Below, one piece after another: positions 26,601-35,159 of a stretch of DNA of 64,000 nucleotides. The DNA comes from Catalinimonas sp038039535. Its GTDB lineage: Bacteria > Bacteroidota > Bacteroidia > Cytophagales > Cyclobacteriaceae. Below the pieces are notes generated by a model. It saw only the letters and a list, made by a program, of their open reading frames with translations, was not told where the DNA came from and did no database searches. Both the position numbers and the translations under genes were made by a program. Position 1 is the stretch's first letter. The number at the start of each line of letters is the position of its first letter. The stretch lies in contig NZ_JBBPHP010000003.1 in the NCBI RefSeq assembly GCF_038039535.1, positions 186,001 to 250,000 on the forward strand, read 5' to 3'.

Positions 26601-26815
26601 AACTGGGAGCCGCCAGCAGCTATTTTGAGGCATTCTGGCACTCCCCTAATGAGACACAGAGCATCGTGCTAAATCATGTGAAAGATAGCCTGGAAGAACC
26701 ACTCGCTAAGGTCAATGCTTTCTTTGCCGGTCCCTGGGCCGAATATCAGGAGGCGGTAAATGAGGCCGATGTCTCCTTCTTCAAAGAATTTGAAAGCATA
26801 GGTATGGAAGATTAA
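23660..26815 (+). CDS. Sortilin/VPS10-like BNR-repeat secreted protein
   Basis: A 1051-residue exported protein (signal peptide about 1-20, ending APAQQ). Residues about 35-730 form two seven-bladed-type propellers with many BNR/Asp-box motifs (S-x-D-G-G-x-x-W, for example MDGGKSW, TDGGASW, YDGGENW, SDDGGFKW, QDGGENW). Residues about 770-900 are a beta domain (YTVQITYGDWQESTPVKV), followed by a long helical region (about 905-1040). Such proteins are named glycosyl hydrolase or sortilin-like, but no catalytic residues can be assigned here. It is likely periplasmic or surface exposed. A single gene with its own terminator. Confidence 0.92.
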   Translation: MRKLLLGLALGLGLWHIAPAQQLDMSKIEEGMVPRSIGPAGMSGRVTAIDVVESNPDIIYVGSASGGLWKSEGGGIDWEPIFDEEAVLSIGAIAIYQKNPNIIYVGTGEGNPRNSQSSGKGMYKSMDGGKSWKLLGLENTRNIHRVFVHPDNPDIVYAGVQGLAWADTEERGVYKSTDGGASWEKILYVNQRTGVGDMVMDPSNPEKLIVGMWEFRRWPWFFKSGGEGSGMYITYDGGENWEKRTDEDGLPKGEIGKIGLAIAASNPQVVYAYVESKKNAIYRSDDGGFKWKQTATENIGSRPFYYADLAVDPNNENRLYSVASSVRVSEDGGKNFEVLLGFDKIHVDHHAWYIHPENSDFMIDGNDGGLAITRNQGKSWRFVENLPLAQFYHINYDMEMPYNVMGGMQDNGSWRGPAYIWRAGGIRNAYWEEVAFGDGFDVMPDSSDSRYLYAMWQGGNLQRRDLESGSSKYIKPAHPDEDVFLRFNWDAAIAHDPFETHTIYYGSQFVHKSTDRGETWEVISPDLTTNDTTKQKQLESGGLTLDATQAENHTTITAIAPSLAQPDIIWVGTDDGNVQLTQDGGENWENVVGRMKDLPANTWVHQIYASQYNAGEAFVVFDDHRRKNWTPYVYHTENFGRSWTRLVDETDADAFALSIVQDPVEPNLLFLGTETGLYVSLDKGQNWTKWGKNYPHVSTMDLKIHPREHDLIIGTFGRAAYILDDIRPLREMAQQGSSILDEPLYVYNAPAAYLANYKQAAGTRFQGDAIYDGENRPYGAMITYSVEEILKKEADSTAAEKDSVLVEVLNGQDEVIRTFKAEAQQGMNRLYWDLTQKGVRDPDTPKPEKEDAPEPSGLPVLPGEYTVQITYGDWQESTPVKVLLDPRIELSQADMLARQEMGEQLMEYMQKATKAVDQLNEAKATIELINTQLKEREGEAIQELKAMAKSLQDTIKLYKELIAQKEDVQGILRDPHIVSGKLGAASSYFEAFWHSPNETQSIVLNHVKDSLEEPLAKVNAFFAGPWAEYQEAVNEADVSFFKEFESIGMED

Positions 26816-26822
26816 GCAAAGC

Positions 26823-26851
26823 AGGACGGCCATAGAGGTCGTCCTTTTTTT
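26823..26851 (+). terminator. Rho-independent terminator of the BNR-repeat gene
   Basis: AGGACGGCC (26823-26831) pairs with GGTCGTCCT (26836-26844), with one G-U pair, and is followed by seven T. Its stem core AGGACGG matches that of the terminator at 23434. Confidence 0.88.
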
Positions 26852-26985
26852 ATTTCGTATAGACAATTGCACCTCGCAAACACGCAGCAGTAGCAGCAGT
26901 TCTTTTTCGTTTCTCCTGCCAAGACAGCCTCTCTTCAGTAACACCTCTGACTTTGCACTTTTCCGATTTTAGGCCCATGGCCTGT

Positions 26986-27036
26986 CCCTAAGGTAGCCGT
27001 AAGCTCTGGGTAGTTGTGGATAATTGTACTTTTTTG
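26986..27036 (+). repeat. Dispersed repeat, CCCTAAGGT-n4-GTAAGCT type
   Basis: CCCTAAGGTAGCCGTAAGCT at 26986-27005 is followed after exactly 18 bases by TTGTACTTTTTT (27024-27035). The same arrangement with the same 18-base gap occurs at 63412-63461, there with a tandem second copy of the first block. The function is unknown; the T run after a conserved block hints at a promoter-less terminator or a mobile-element remnant. Confidence 0.6.
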
Positions 27037-27131
27037 ATATGGTGTTAGTATATGCCACCGATGTAAGCGCGTGCCAGCGGGTTAGGCGGGAGGATACAGA
27101 ATTAACTGCTTTGGCAGTCCGATTCTGATAG

Positions 27132-27154
27132 GGCACGCGTTGCAAACATGCGCC
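27132..27154. repeat. Degenerate palindromic repeat (GGCRCGCGTT family)
   Basis: GGCACGCGTT followed by a short loop and AACATGCGCC. It resembles the hairpins at 14765 and 54099 but with more mismatches in the stem. Confidence 0.4.
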
Positions 27155-27161
27155 AGGTTGA

Positions 27162-27553
27162 GTGATTGTAAGCGATAGTGCCATAGCTGTTCCAAATGCA
27201 GATTTTTATTTATTTGGATGTTTAATCTCTTTGATGCATATGACATGAGTTAAATACACTTGTGGAAGGCTGAAAAGTGATTATAGGTATTCTAATACTC
27301 TTGTCTACGACAACTTCCCCTGGCCGAAGTTGCTGAGTGAGAGGCACGCATTACATGCCGGGTACTACAATCGCGCACAAGGGGACCTGGTCTAAGCACA
27401 TCAGCAAAGGATGAGGCAGTGGATTTATGTTTTCGTCTGCCAGCTTTCACTACCGAGGAGGGTCGCATGGAGTTTTTATTTAATCTGTACAATGAGTACA
27501 CGCAGCCTCTGCTGAAAGTGGAGAAGAGCAAAGAAGGTTCAAACACGGATTAG
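27162..27553 (+). pseudogene. Remnant of a class I SAM-dependent DNA methyltransferase (YeeA/MmeI-like C-terminus)
   Basis: From 27162 one frame reads VIVSDSAIAVPNADFYLF, then GCLISLMHMT, a TGA stop at 27246-27248 where the family has Trp, then VKYTCGRLKSDYRYSNT and LVYDNFPWPKLLSERHA. This is the hallmark C-terminal region of large adenine-specific DNA methyltransferases (type IIG/YeeA-like: S-D-S, H-M-x-W, C-G-R-L, Y-R-Y-S, N-F-P-W-P). The reading then continues, in a frame shifted by one base, with DEAVDLCFRLPAF and GRMEFLFNLYNEYTQPL, ending at 27551-27553. A stop, a frameshift and loss of everything upstream make this a dead fragment. The rest of the gene and any restriction partner are absent. 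Confidence 0.75.
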
Positions 27554-28188
27554 GGGTATTGGGGTTCAGGGCATAACTGAACTACCCGCAAAGTTGGGGT
27601 TCCCCGAGGAGTCTATACTGCATTAAAATACCAAAAGATACATGCGCTAAATTTCTCAAATATTATTTTTACAATTATGTTTTTGTACTTTTTTAATCAC
27701 TAGTTGATTATATTATATATATAATTACTTATATCATAATACATGCTTCCCGGATAATTTTTTACTTACACTTACTACTATTGAAGCATTAGTCTTTTGC
27801 CAAATTTTTGCTTTTGGGATTGTCCATGAGTGGTTGAAACTTTTTTGAAATGAGATAAAGGGCTATGGAGATTTGTGTTACCAAATATAAATCCCATCGT
27901 CCATTGATATACAGTTCAACGGAATGCTCCTGGTGCTTAAAGAAGCCCAAGTGATGACCGATGGCCTGTTCCTCTATGCGGAGTACTCCATACCGGGCAT
28001 TCCATGCGGGGCATTCCATGGGGAGAAGCCTGGGCGATAACTTTCATTCTCTATTGATCAGGTTTGACACCACATCGGCGAGTTGTAAAATCTTTATCAA
28101 TCTGTATTTCAATGACTTATCACTTAAAAAAACACTCAAACAGTAAGCTTAAATGTGTTTAATATCTCTAACTATATAAAATTGATTA
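27554..28188. other. Intergenic region between methyltransferase remnant and lipoprotein
   Basis: Very AT-rich (27640-27790), with a TATATA tract near 27710. A minus-strand frame at 28019-27789 (76 codons, with HHLGFFKHQEHSVELYINGRW) has no recognised relative and may be another gene fragment. The 12-mer GGGCATTCCATG occurs twice in tandem around 27993-28020. Nothing else supportable. Confidence 0.4.
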
Positions 28189-30570
28189 ATGAAAAGTTTT
28201 ACAAAATTATTCTATTTACTTAGTCTATTTGTTTTAGCTATAGGCATAATTTCCTGTGAGGAAGATGCCCCTTCAGCAGAAGAACTCAATTCAGATTGCG
28301 GTTCGGTGACAATACAAGCTACATCTGATATCGAGATGATCGATGAAGTACCTATGGGCGTCGTGAAATTGTTTTCAGGAGGTTATAATAAGTCAGTTTT
28401 GAGTAGATTTTATGGTTCACCAATTTCATATAGATATGAAAGCAAAGACTCAATCTTTCGGCATGATATGATTGTCACATTTGACTACTATATTGTTGAT
28501 CTATATAACGACAAAGATACTGTTGATAGCGGTGATGTTACGTTCAGAGTGAATAAGGGAGATCGTTCTGAAGTCGTTATTCCTTTTTTTACCTATATCA
28601 TTCCCAATACTGAGGAAGGACCTAATACTGAGGAAGGAATAGACTATTTGTATCACGGTCATAAGATTGCAAACATCAGACTGGATTATCAAAGTCAATG
28701 CCCTGAATTAGCGAATGACGAAAGTATAGATGAAGATGAAGTAGAGGAGGCAATAACCTCTGATGAAAATTATCCGCTACCGGTGTTAGGTACGCTAAAA
28801 AGTAAAACTTCGAGTTCATTTATTATTACAGGAAATGGAGTAGTTGCGGGAAGCAAAACACCGTCTTCATTTGGTTTATATTACTCGGCTGGAGAGTCGG
28901 CAGTAAAAGTACCTTCTACAGGGAGCCTGGAAGGTTTTGAGCTTGAGGTGTCAAATCTTAAGGAAGCGACTAAATACGTGGTACGTGCGTACGCTGTACA
29001 GGACGACTCAACCTTTTACAGTGATAATTTTTTGATTGTGGAAACGAATGCCAGGGAAATCGTGAAACCTACTGTGACTGCAGGTACTGAAATCAAGTCT
29101 AAGACATCCACTTCATTCACGATTGCAGGTAATAAAGTAGAAAATGGCAGCCCTGAGCCAAGCGAATTTGGTGTAGCCTATGCCTTATCAAATGACTCAA
29201 CGAAGGTAGTTCAAAAAATAGCCTCTGATGGCAGTGCTTCCGGTTTTGAAGTAGAAGTTCCTGGCCTTGATGCGAATACAGAATACTTTGTCTGGGCTTA
29301 TGCGGTACAAGAAGGAGAGACTATTTATAGTGCTTCACCTACCAGCGTAACCACGTCCATTGAAGTTGAAGAACCTACCGTTACGGTAGGAACAAGTGTA
29401 ACTGATATTACGTCTGGCTCATTTACTATTGCCGGAAATATAGTAGAGGGAGGAACTCCTGCCCCTACGGAATTTGGTATTGCCTATGCTACTACCGATA
29501 ATTCGGCCAATAGCCAGAAAATATCTTCTAACGGCAGCGCTTCAGGCTATGAAGTGAGCGTGACAGGACTAGATGCCAATACGGAATACTTTGTATGGGC
29601 TTATGCGGTACAAGAAGGAGAGACTATTTATAGTGCTTCACCTACCAGCGTAACCACGTCCATTGAAGTTGAAGAACCTACCGTTACTGTAGGAACAAGT
29701 GTAACTGATATTACGACTGGCTCATTTACCATTGCCGGAAATATAGTGGATGGAGGAACTCCCGCCCCTACTGAGTTTGGTATTGCCTACGCTACTACCG
29801 ATAATTCGGCCAACAGTCAGAAAATATCTTCTAACGGCAGCGCTTCAGGCTATGAAGTGAGCGTGACAGGACTAGATCCCGAAACCACTTACTATGTATG
29901 GGCTTACGCGGTACAAGATGGTAACACTATTTATAGTTCAGCTTCTACGGAGCTTACTACCGAGGCTGAGGTAGCTCCAACTGTTACTACGGGTACATTG
30001 CTTACTTCTACCTATTCTTCTATCTCAGTACAATCCAATACCGTAACCGGTGAAGGCATTACTGAAAGTGGAATGGTATATTCTACTAGCCCATTTGACC
30101 CAACATCCCTGGGGTTTAATATATCTAGTGTAACCAAGCAGGAAAACCTGACCTCAAGTCATGCTAGTTTCGAGATGGGGATTGGTAGTTTAACAGCACT
30201 AACTTACTATGCTGCAGCTTATGCTAAAAACGGCGTTGGTACATCCTATGGCACGGTCACTGAATTCAACACCTCAGCTCTAGGATTTACCGGAGATTTT
30301 GTAGATGGTTCCATTGAATCAGGTGGTAGTGAAACCATTACCCTTACATTTCAATCAAAAGTAAACTGGACTGCTTCTGTAGTGAGCGACGGTGATAATG
30401 TGGCAATTTCCTCTACTTCAGGTGGTGCAGGGGAGTCATTGAACCTGGAGATTACCATAACTGGACAAATGTTAGGAAGTGCAGTTGTTACTTTTAAAGA
30501 TGGAAACATGGCTGTGATTGGAGAATTCACCATTACACCCTCATTCGGGGGAGGTCCCGGTGGTTTCTAA
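28189..30570 (+). CDS. Large repeat lipoprotein with Fn3-like and BACON-like domains
   Basis: A 793-residue lipoprotein (signal MKSFTKLFYLLSLFVLAIGIISC, lipobox Cys23). After a unique N-terminal domain (about 25-195) come five repeats of about 100 residues, each with the pattern PTVTxGT...SFTIAGN...EFGIAYA...GxEVxVxGLxxxTxYxVWAYAVQ...IYSxSxTxxTT, an Fn3-like beta sandwich. The last 90 residues (GDFVDGSIESGGSETITLTFQ...GEFTITPSFGGG) look BACON-like. Repeats 2 to 4 are nearly identical in DNA. It is likely a surface-exposed adhesin or glycan-binding protein. A small in-frame duplication (NTEEGPNTEEG) also lies in the N-terminal domain. It has its own terminator. Confidence 0.85.
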   Translation: MKSFTKLFYLLSLFVLAIGIISCEEDAPSAEELNSDCGSVTIQATSDIEMIDEVPMGVVKLFSGGYNKSVLSRFYGSPISYRYESKDSIFRHDMIVTFDYYIVDLYNDKDTVDSGDVTFRVNKGDRSEVVIPFFTYIIPNTEEGPNTEEGIDYLYHGHKIANIRLDYQSQCPELANDESIDEDEVEEAITSDENYPLPVLGTLKSKTSSSFIITGNGVVAGSKTPSSFGLYYSAGESAVKVPSTGSLEGFELEVSNLKEATKYVVRAYAVQDDSTFYSDNFLIVETNAREIVKPTVTAGTEIKSKTSTSFTIAGNKVENGSPEPSEFGVAYALSNDSTKVVQKIASDGSASGFEVEVPGLDANTEYFVWAYAVQEGETIYSASPTSVTTSIEVEEPTVTVGTSVTDITSGSFTIAGNIVEGGTPAPTEFGIAYATTDNSANSQKISSNGSASGYEVSVTGLDANTEYFVWAYAVQEGETIYSASPTSVTTSIEVEEPTVTVGTSVTDITTGSFTIAGNIVDGGTPAPTEFGIAYATTDNSANSQKISSNGSASGYEVSVTGLDPETTYYVWAYAVQDGNTIYSSASTELTTEAEVAPTVTTGTLLTSTYSSISVQSNTVTGEGITESGMVYSTSPFDPTSLGFNISSVTKQENLTSSHASFEMGIGSLTALTYYAAAYAKNGVGTSYGTVTEFNTSALGFTGDFVDGSIESGGSETITLTFQSKVNWTASVVSDGDNVAISSTSGGAGESLNLEITITGQMLGSAVVTFKDGNMAVIGEFTITPSFGGGPGGF
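28780..30276 (+). repeat. Five tandem ~300-bp intragenic repeats
   Basis: Units begin at about 28780, 29068, 29374, 29677 and 29977 (spacings 288, 306, 303, 300). Units 3 and 4 differ at only a few bases over their first 200 bp, and the segment joining units 2/3 and 3/4 is identical over more than 60 bases. This indicates recent duplication or gene conversion and potential for repeat-number variation. Confidence 0.85.
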
Positions 30571-30619
30571 AAATCATGTAGTTGTTACCCCTTAAGTTTT
30601 ACTACTATTATTAATATAC

Positions 30620-30658
30620 AGAAGCGATCCAATTCAATTAGGTCGCTTCTGTTGTTTT
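30620..30658 (+). terminator. Terminator of the repeat lipoprotein gene
   Basis: AGAAGCGA (30620-30627) pairs with TCGCTTCT (30643-30650), with partial pairing in the loop, followed by the T-rich tail GTTGTTTT. Confidence 0.75.
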
Positions 30659-30824
30659 ATGGTAAGGAACGGCTAGGTCATTCATCGTTGGCGTAAATAA
30701 TTGTCGGCTAGTTACCTTTCATTTGTCCTTCTGCCAAAGAAGGATCTAACTAGTCCTACTAAAAATAGGCATTATTCTGATTTTCCCATACCTAGCTAGA
30801 AGACTGCCTCTATAGCTGTAAATC

Positions 30825-32261
30825 CTAAGCCAACAGATCCAATACTGCTTCTCCGCTGCCATCAGGGGTTGTATAGAATGGCCTGCCTTCTATGGTGTAA
30901 TGCGTTTCCGGCGGTATACCCAGCATGTGGTAGATGGTCTGATGAATCTGGTTGATCACCACCGTATTTTCCGTAGAGGAGCAGGGCCGCTCATCGGCGG
31001 TTTTTCCGTATACCAGGCCTTTCTTGATATTGCCTCCCCACATCAGTATGGAGCAGCCATCAGTAAAATGACGGTGCATGCCGTAGTATTTCATGTCGTT
31101 GATCTGGTCGGGCTGATCTACCTGATCTTTTACCTTTTCTCCAGGGCGTCCTTCCAGGATCGCATCCCGGCTAAATTCACTGGCCAGCACCACCAAAGTT
31201 CTGTCCAGATGACCACTTTCGTCCAGATCACGGATAAGCTGTGCAATGGGACGGTCAATCAGTTCCTTCATCTTTTTGGCACGGGTATGGCCGTTTTCGT
31301 GGGTATCCCAGCCCAGAAAAGGTTCATATTCGGTAGATACACTGATAAAGCGTGCTCCTTCCTGCGCTAACCTTCGGGCCAGCAGACAGCCCTGACCGAA
31401 CCTACCGGTATTGTAGGTATCATACACTTCTTTGGGTTCCTGGCTGAGGTCAAAAGCTTTGGCTTCCGGTGAGTTTAACAAACGGTAGGCCTGCTCCATG
31501 GAGCGCTTGAGTGATTCTTTCTGGTAGCCACTGCCATGTTCTTCCAGCGGACTGCGTTTCACCAGTTCTTCGTACAGTTTATTTCGGCTTTCAAAACGCT
31601 TGGTGGTCATGCCCTGCGGTGGACGAACACTATCCAGACCAGTTGAAGGATCGGGAATCAGAAAGGGGCCAAACTCAGTGCCTAGAAAACCTGCGGAATG
31701 AAAAGCTTTCAGCTCCTCTCCTTCCCCCACGGTAAAGCGCTGACCCATACTGATGAAGGGAGGTATCACCGGATTGACCGGCCCTAACTCCTTCGCCATC
31801 CAGGCTCCAATGTGGGGAGGCTGTACCGACTGAGGTGGTTCATAGCAGGTGTGCCAGTGGTACTGATGGCGGGTATGCAGAATGTGCCCTAAATCCGCCG
31901 CACGATATGAGCGGATAATCGCGCCTTTGTCCATGACACTGCCGATATTCTCCAGACCTTCCGAAAAATACAGGCCATCTACCGCAGTGGGAATTTTAGG
32001 AAAGGTGCTTAGTACTTTTTTACTGTCCAGCCCTTTCTCATAAGGGGCGTAAGCCTTGGGGTCAAAGGTTTCGGTATGCGCCATACCTCCGGCCATCCAC
32101 AGTAAGATCACCGTATCTATGGAGGAGGGCATTTTTTCGGATGAACTACAGGAACTCAGAAAGCTGCTGGTGGGCAAGCCTACCGACATGGCCGATAGCG
32201 TAGCCGCTCCCATCTTCTTGAGAAAATCTCTGCGTATATGATCGGTGTTATGATTATGCAT
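30825..32261 (-). CDS. DUF1501 domain-containing protein
   Basis: A 478-residue protein of the DUF1501 family (alkaline-phosphatase-like fold, sulfatase clan). The N-terminus has a twin-arginine-like signal (HIRRDFLKKMGAATLSA). Conserved segments are ILLWMAGGMAHTETFDPK, YRAADLGHILHTRHQYHWHT, LLARRLAQEGARFISVS, WDTHENGHTRAKKM, VVLASEFSR and HFTDGCSILMWGG. It is almost always encoded next to a DUF1549/DUF1553 cytochrome-like protein, as here: its gene starts 10 bp after the stop of that gene, on the same strand. The pair is common in Planctomycetota and marine Bacteroidota and is thought to act on sugars or polysaccharides; the reaction is unknown. Confidence 0.95.
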   Translation of the reverse strand: MHNHNTDHIRRDFLKKMGAATLSAMSVGLPTSSFLSSCSSSEKMPSSIDTVILLWMAGGMAHTETFDPKAYAPYEKGLDSKKVLSTFPKIPTAVDGLYFSEGLENIGSVMDKGAIIRSYRAADLGHILHTRHQYHWHTCYEPPQSVQPPHIGAWMAKELGPVNPVIPPFISMGQRFTVGEGEELKAFHSAGFLGTEFGPFLIPDPSTGLDSVRPPQGMTTKRFESRNKLYEELVKRSPLEEHGSGYQKESLKRSMEQAYRLLNSPEAKAFDLSQEPKEVYDTYNTGRFGQGCLLARRLAQEGARFISVSTEYEPFLGWDTHENGHTRAKKMKELIDRPIAQLIRDLDESGHLDRTLVVLASEFSRDAILEGRPGEKVKDQVDQPDQINDMKYYGMHRHFTDGCSILMWGGNIKKGLVYGKTADERPCSSTENTVVINQIHQTIYHMLGIPPETHYTIEGRPFYTTPDGSGEAVLDLLA

Positions 32262-32271
32262 AAGTAATTTT

Positions 32272-35121
32272 TTAATAGATAAACTGAAATTCCGGCAGTA
32301 GCACCGTTGCCCAGAGTAGGTCCTGCACTTCTTTTATACCCGGCTTCTGGCCCAGCACTTCTGTCATCAGACTTTTTTCTTCTCCATTAGGTCTGCGCCC
32401 AAATGATTGCAGGTATAGCTGATTGACCATGGTATCGCTGTCATTACCGTATTTGTCTAACCATGACTCCGCTCCTTCTTCCATCACATTGTTAAAGAAC
32501 GCTCCATTGGTTAACTCCAGAGCCTGCAATAAGGTCGCCTGATCATCACGAGAGGTAGTTACATTTTCTCTTGTGGGGCGTCCCAGTGCTTTCAAAAAGG
32601 GATCAAGCTTCACCATAGAGGCTCGGGCAAAGTTTTGCTGTCCTTCTCTGTCATAGGCGAAATTGATGAGATTGCCCCACTGCTCCGCTTTGTACACTTT
32701 GACAGGCTCCCAGGCGATGTCATCAAAGCCTAGAGTGGTCCACTCTCCTTCAGGCTCCTGACTGCTCACTTTCCAGTCTTTGTTTGAAGCGATGAAATCC
32801 TGGCTACCATCGTTATAAGTGAGCCGCATATTAAACAAAAGACCGGCAGGATTAGGTACTCTTCCTTCATTCTCACCTTCCACAGCGATGACATTAGCAC
32901 CATTTTGCAACAATTCTTCCGCTTTCAGTTTTTGCACTTTTCGCAAGTCATTACCTTCCACAGCCTGCTTTCCGTTGATGAAAAGTTTAAAAGAATGATC
33001 AGCGGTGATCAGCACTTCAGCTTTTTCCACAGATTTTGCAGCAGGCAGGTTAAAATCATAGCGGAAGTATCTCTTGCCCGGCTTGGGAAGAATGTCTCTT
33101 TCCACCTCTACCTCTCTGTTCCATATCCATTGGCTCTCCAGAGGTTCAGCCTCAGGTACATAGGCAGTAGCGTAGTAAACCGGCGCAACTACCTGACTTA
33201 CCGCATCGGCAAACTGCTCCGCACTCAACCTTCTTCTGATAGGACCTTCAAACACATAGTCATCAGATTTTAAATCCGCTACTTCAGCATAATTGACAGA
33301 AGGTAACTGGTAGGCCTTGGAGGTCATGATTCTTTTTATCAAATGCTTCAGGTCATAGTTATGCTCAATAAAATCAGAAGCCAGCCAGTCCAGCAAATCA
33401 GGGTTCCAGGGTGTATTGTCCATCTCATCCAAAGGTTCCACAATACCTCTGCCTATCAGCCTGTCCCAGATACGGTTGGTAATGGTTCGGTACAGACGGC
33501 CATTTTCTGGCTTCACCATAACTTCCGACAGCTTTTTCAGTTTCTCTTTAATGGTTTTCGCTTCTACCGAACCCAGTTCAGGATAGAGAAACTGCACTTC
33601 GGACATCCGGCCAGTTGGTTTATCGCAGCGGTAAATTTCCAGCGTGCTATCCGAAAAAACATTGGCAAAACCATAAGACTGCTCCAGCGTCAGGTTACTC
33701 ACAAAGCTATTGTGGCAGGAAGCACATTTGAGGTTGATGCCCATTAGCGATTGCGAAATGTTCTGGGCAGCCTGCATTTCAGTACGCTGGCTGGCATTTA
33801 CTACCCCTCGCCATTCTATGCCTTTGATAAAACCTTCAGACTCCTCTGTAGGATTGGTTAGCTGCTTGACCATTACATCATAGGGTTTGTTGTCCTTGAG
33901 AGAATGATACAGCCAATCGGTGATTTGCTTGCGCCCTCCGGTAATAAAACCTGTGCCTGAATAGTCATTTCTCAGCAGATCGTTCCAGAAGCTCAGCCAG
34001 TGCTGCGTATAGTTTTTATTGTCGCTTAAGAGTTCGTCAACCAGTTGCGCACGTTTATCAGGAGATGATTTTTGCTCAAAAGCCTGGATGGCTTCCGGCT
34101 CGGGCAATAAGCCTATAACATCAAGATAGGCCCTGCGCATAAAGGTCTTGTCATCTACTACTTCCGGCATGTCTACCCCCTGCTCTTCAAAGTAAGCAGT
34201 CACGAGCTTATCCACCGGATGACTTATGTTACCCGTACCTTCGGGTAGCTCTGGCTTGGAAAGTGCCAGTTCGGCTTCAGGAAAAATTTTCAGCGACTCA
34301 TCTGCCCAGTGTGCTCCCTCATCTATCCACATACTGATCAGCTTAATCTCTTCCTTACTCAGTGCTTTTCCTTTTCCCGGCATAGACTCTTCGTGGTCTC
34401 TGGGCAACTTTAAGCGACGGATGATTTCACTGTTCTCAGCATCTCCTTTGATAAATATTTTACCCGATTCTCCGCCTTTCATCACACCTTCTTCATTTTC
34501 CAGTACCAGTTCACCCTTTTGCTTGAGCTCACTATGGCATTGGTAGCAGTTGTGGGCAAAAATAGCCCTCACTTCCAGATTCAGGCGATCCAGTTGATTC
34601 TTTGACAATTCTGATTTATCTGAAACGGAAGCAAACTCAGCCAGCAGTTCACCGGCCTTACCTTCTTCATAGCCATCATCATTCCAGGGTAGGGTGCTGG
34701 TCAGAAAGTCTTCACCGTGGGTAAGGCTGGCACCCAGATGTCCCGCCAGCGTCAGGCTGATGACCGTCAGAAAGAGGCTGGAGCGGTAATAAAGCAGAGA
34801 CTGCCCTCCTCTCATCAGCCAGGCGGTCAGCATACCCAGCACTGCCGTCATGATGCCCAACCACAGGTGGTTCTGTACCAGATCGCCCTGATAGTCATCT
34901 GCCTGATACAAGACATAGCCTAAGATGGCGGCCAGTACGGCACTAAAAGCTCCTATATATATCAGCCACTCAATCCCTTCCCTAAGCCCTGGCCTTTTCC
35001 CCTTCAGGGTAAGCAGCTCTAGAAAAAGCGCTACCACCAGTAAGCCTATAGGAAAGTGGACAATGAGCGGATGTAACCTCCCTAAAAAATCTGCAATCCA
35101 TGTAAATGAACTTCCTTCCAT
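32272..35121 (-). CDS. PSCyt1-DUF1549-DUF1553 protein with DUF2231 membrane domain
   Basis: A 949-residue multidomain protein. An N-terminal DUF2231-like membrane part has about four helices (roughly 15-130; RLHPLIVHFPIGLLVVALFLE). A planctomycete-type cytochrome c domain follows, with the heme motif CYQCH (about 192-196) and a distal Met in EESMPGKGK. DUF1549 covers about 300-500, with a second C-A-S-C-H motif near 470. A jelly-roll/rhamnosidase-N-like insert follows at about 675-800 (YFRYDFNLPA, ADHSFKLFINGKQ), and then the rest of DUF1553. It probably transfers electrons at the periplasmic face. It is the first gene of an operon with the DUF1501 gene. Confidence 0.94.
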   Translation of the reverse strand: MEGSSFTWIADFLGRLHPLIVHFPIGLLVVALFLELLTLKGKRPGLREGIEWLIYIGAFSAVLAAILGYVLYQADDYQGDLVQNHLWLGIMTAVLGMLTAWLMRGGQSLLYYRSSLFLTVISLTLAGHLGASLTHGEDFLTSTLPWNDDGYEEGKAGELLAEFASVSDKSELSKNQLDRLNLEVRAIFAHNCYQCHSELKQKGELVLENEEGVMKGGESGKIFIKGDAENSEIIRRLKLPRDHEESMPGKGKALSKEEIKLISMWIDEGAHWADESLKIFPEAELALSKPELPEGTGNISHPVDKLVTAYFEEQGVDMPEVVDDKTFMRRAYLDVIGLLPEPEAIQAFEQKSSPDKRAQLVDELLSDNKNYTQHWLSFWNDLLRNDYSGTGFITGGRKQITDWLYHSLKDNKPYDVMVKQLTNPTEESEGFIKGIEWRGVVNASQRTEMQAAQNISQSLMGINLKCASCHNSFVSNLTLEQSYGFANVFSDSTLEIYRCDKPTGRMSEVQFLYPELGSVEAKTIKEKLKKLSEVMVKPENGRLYRTITNRIWDRLIGRGIVEPLDEMDNTPWNPDLLDWLASDFIEHNYDLKHLIKRIMTSKAYQLPSVNYAEVADLKSDDYVFEGPIRRRLSAEQFADAVSQVVAPVYYATAYVPEAEPLESQWIWNREVEVERDILPKPGKRYFRYDFNLPAAKSVEKAEVLITADHSFKLFINGKQAVEGNDLRKVQKLKAEELLQNGANVIAVEGENEGRVPNPAGLLFNMRLTYNDGSQDFIASNKDWKVSSQEPEGEWTTLGFDDIAWEPVKVYKAEQWGNLINFAYDREGQQNFARASMVKLDPFLKALGRPTRENVTTSRDDQATLLQALELTNGAFFNNVMEEGAESWLDKYGNDSDTMVNQLYLQSFGRRPNGEEKSLMTEVLGQKPGIKEVQDLLWATVLLPEFQFIY

Positions 35122-35159
35122 ATATTTCTGCTTTTCTTAAATCAGAATTCACTTGAGAA

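Noticed and set aside
27292..27546. 84-codon minus-strand frame over the methyltransferase remnant
   Set aside because: The plus-strand reading gives the conserved methyltransferase motifs, so the minus-strand frame is an artefact of it.
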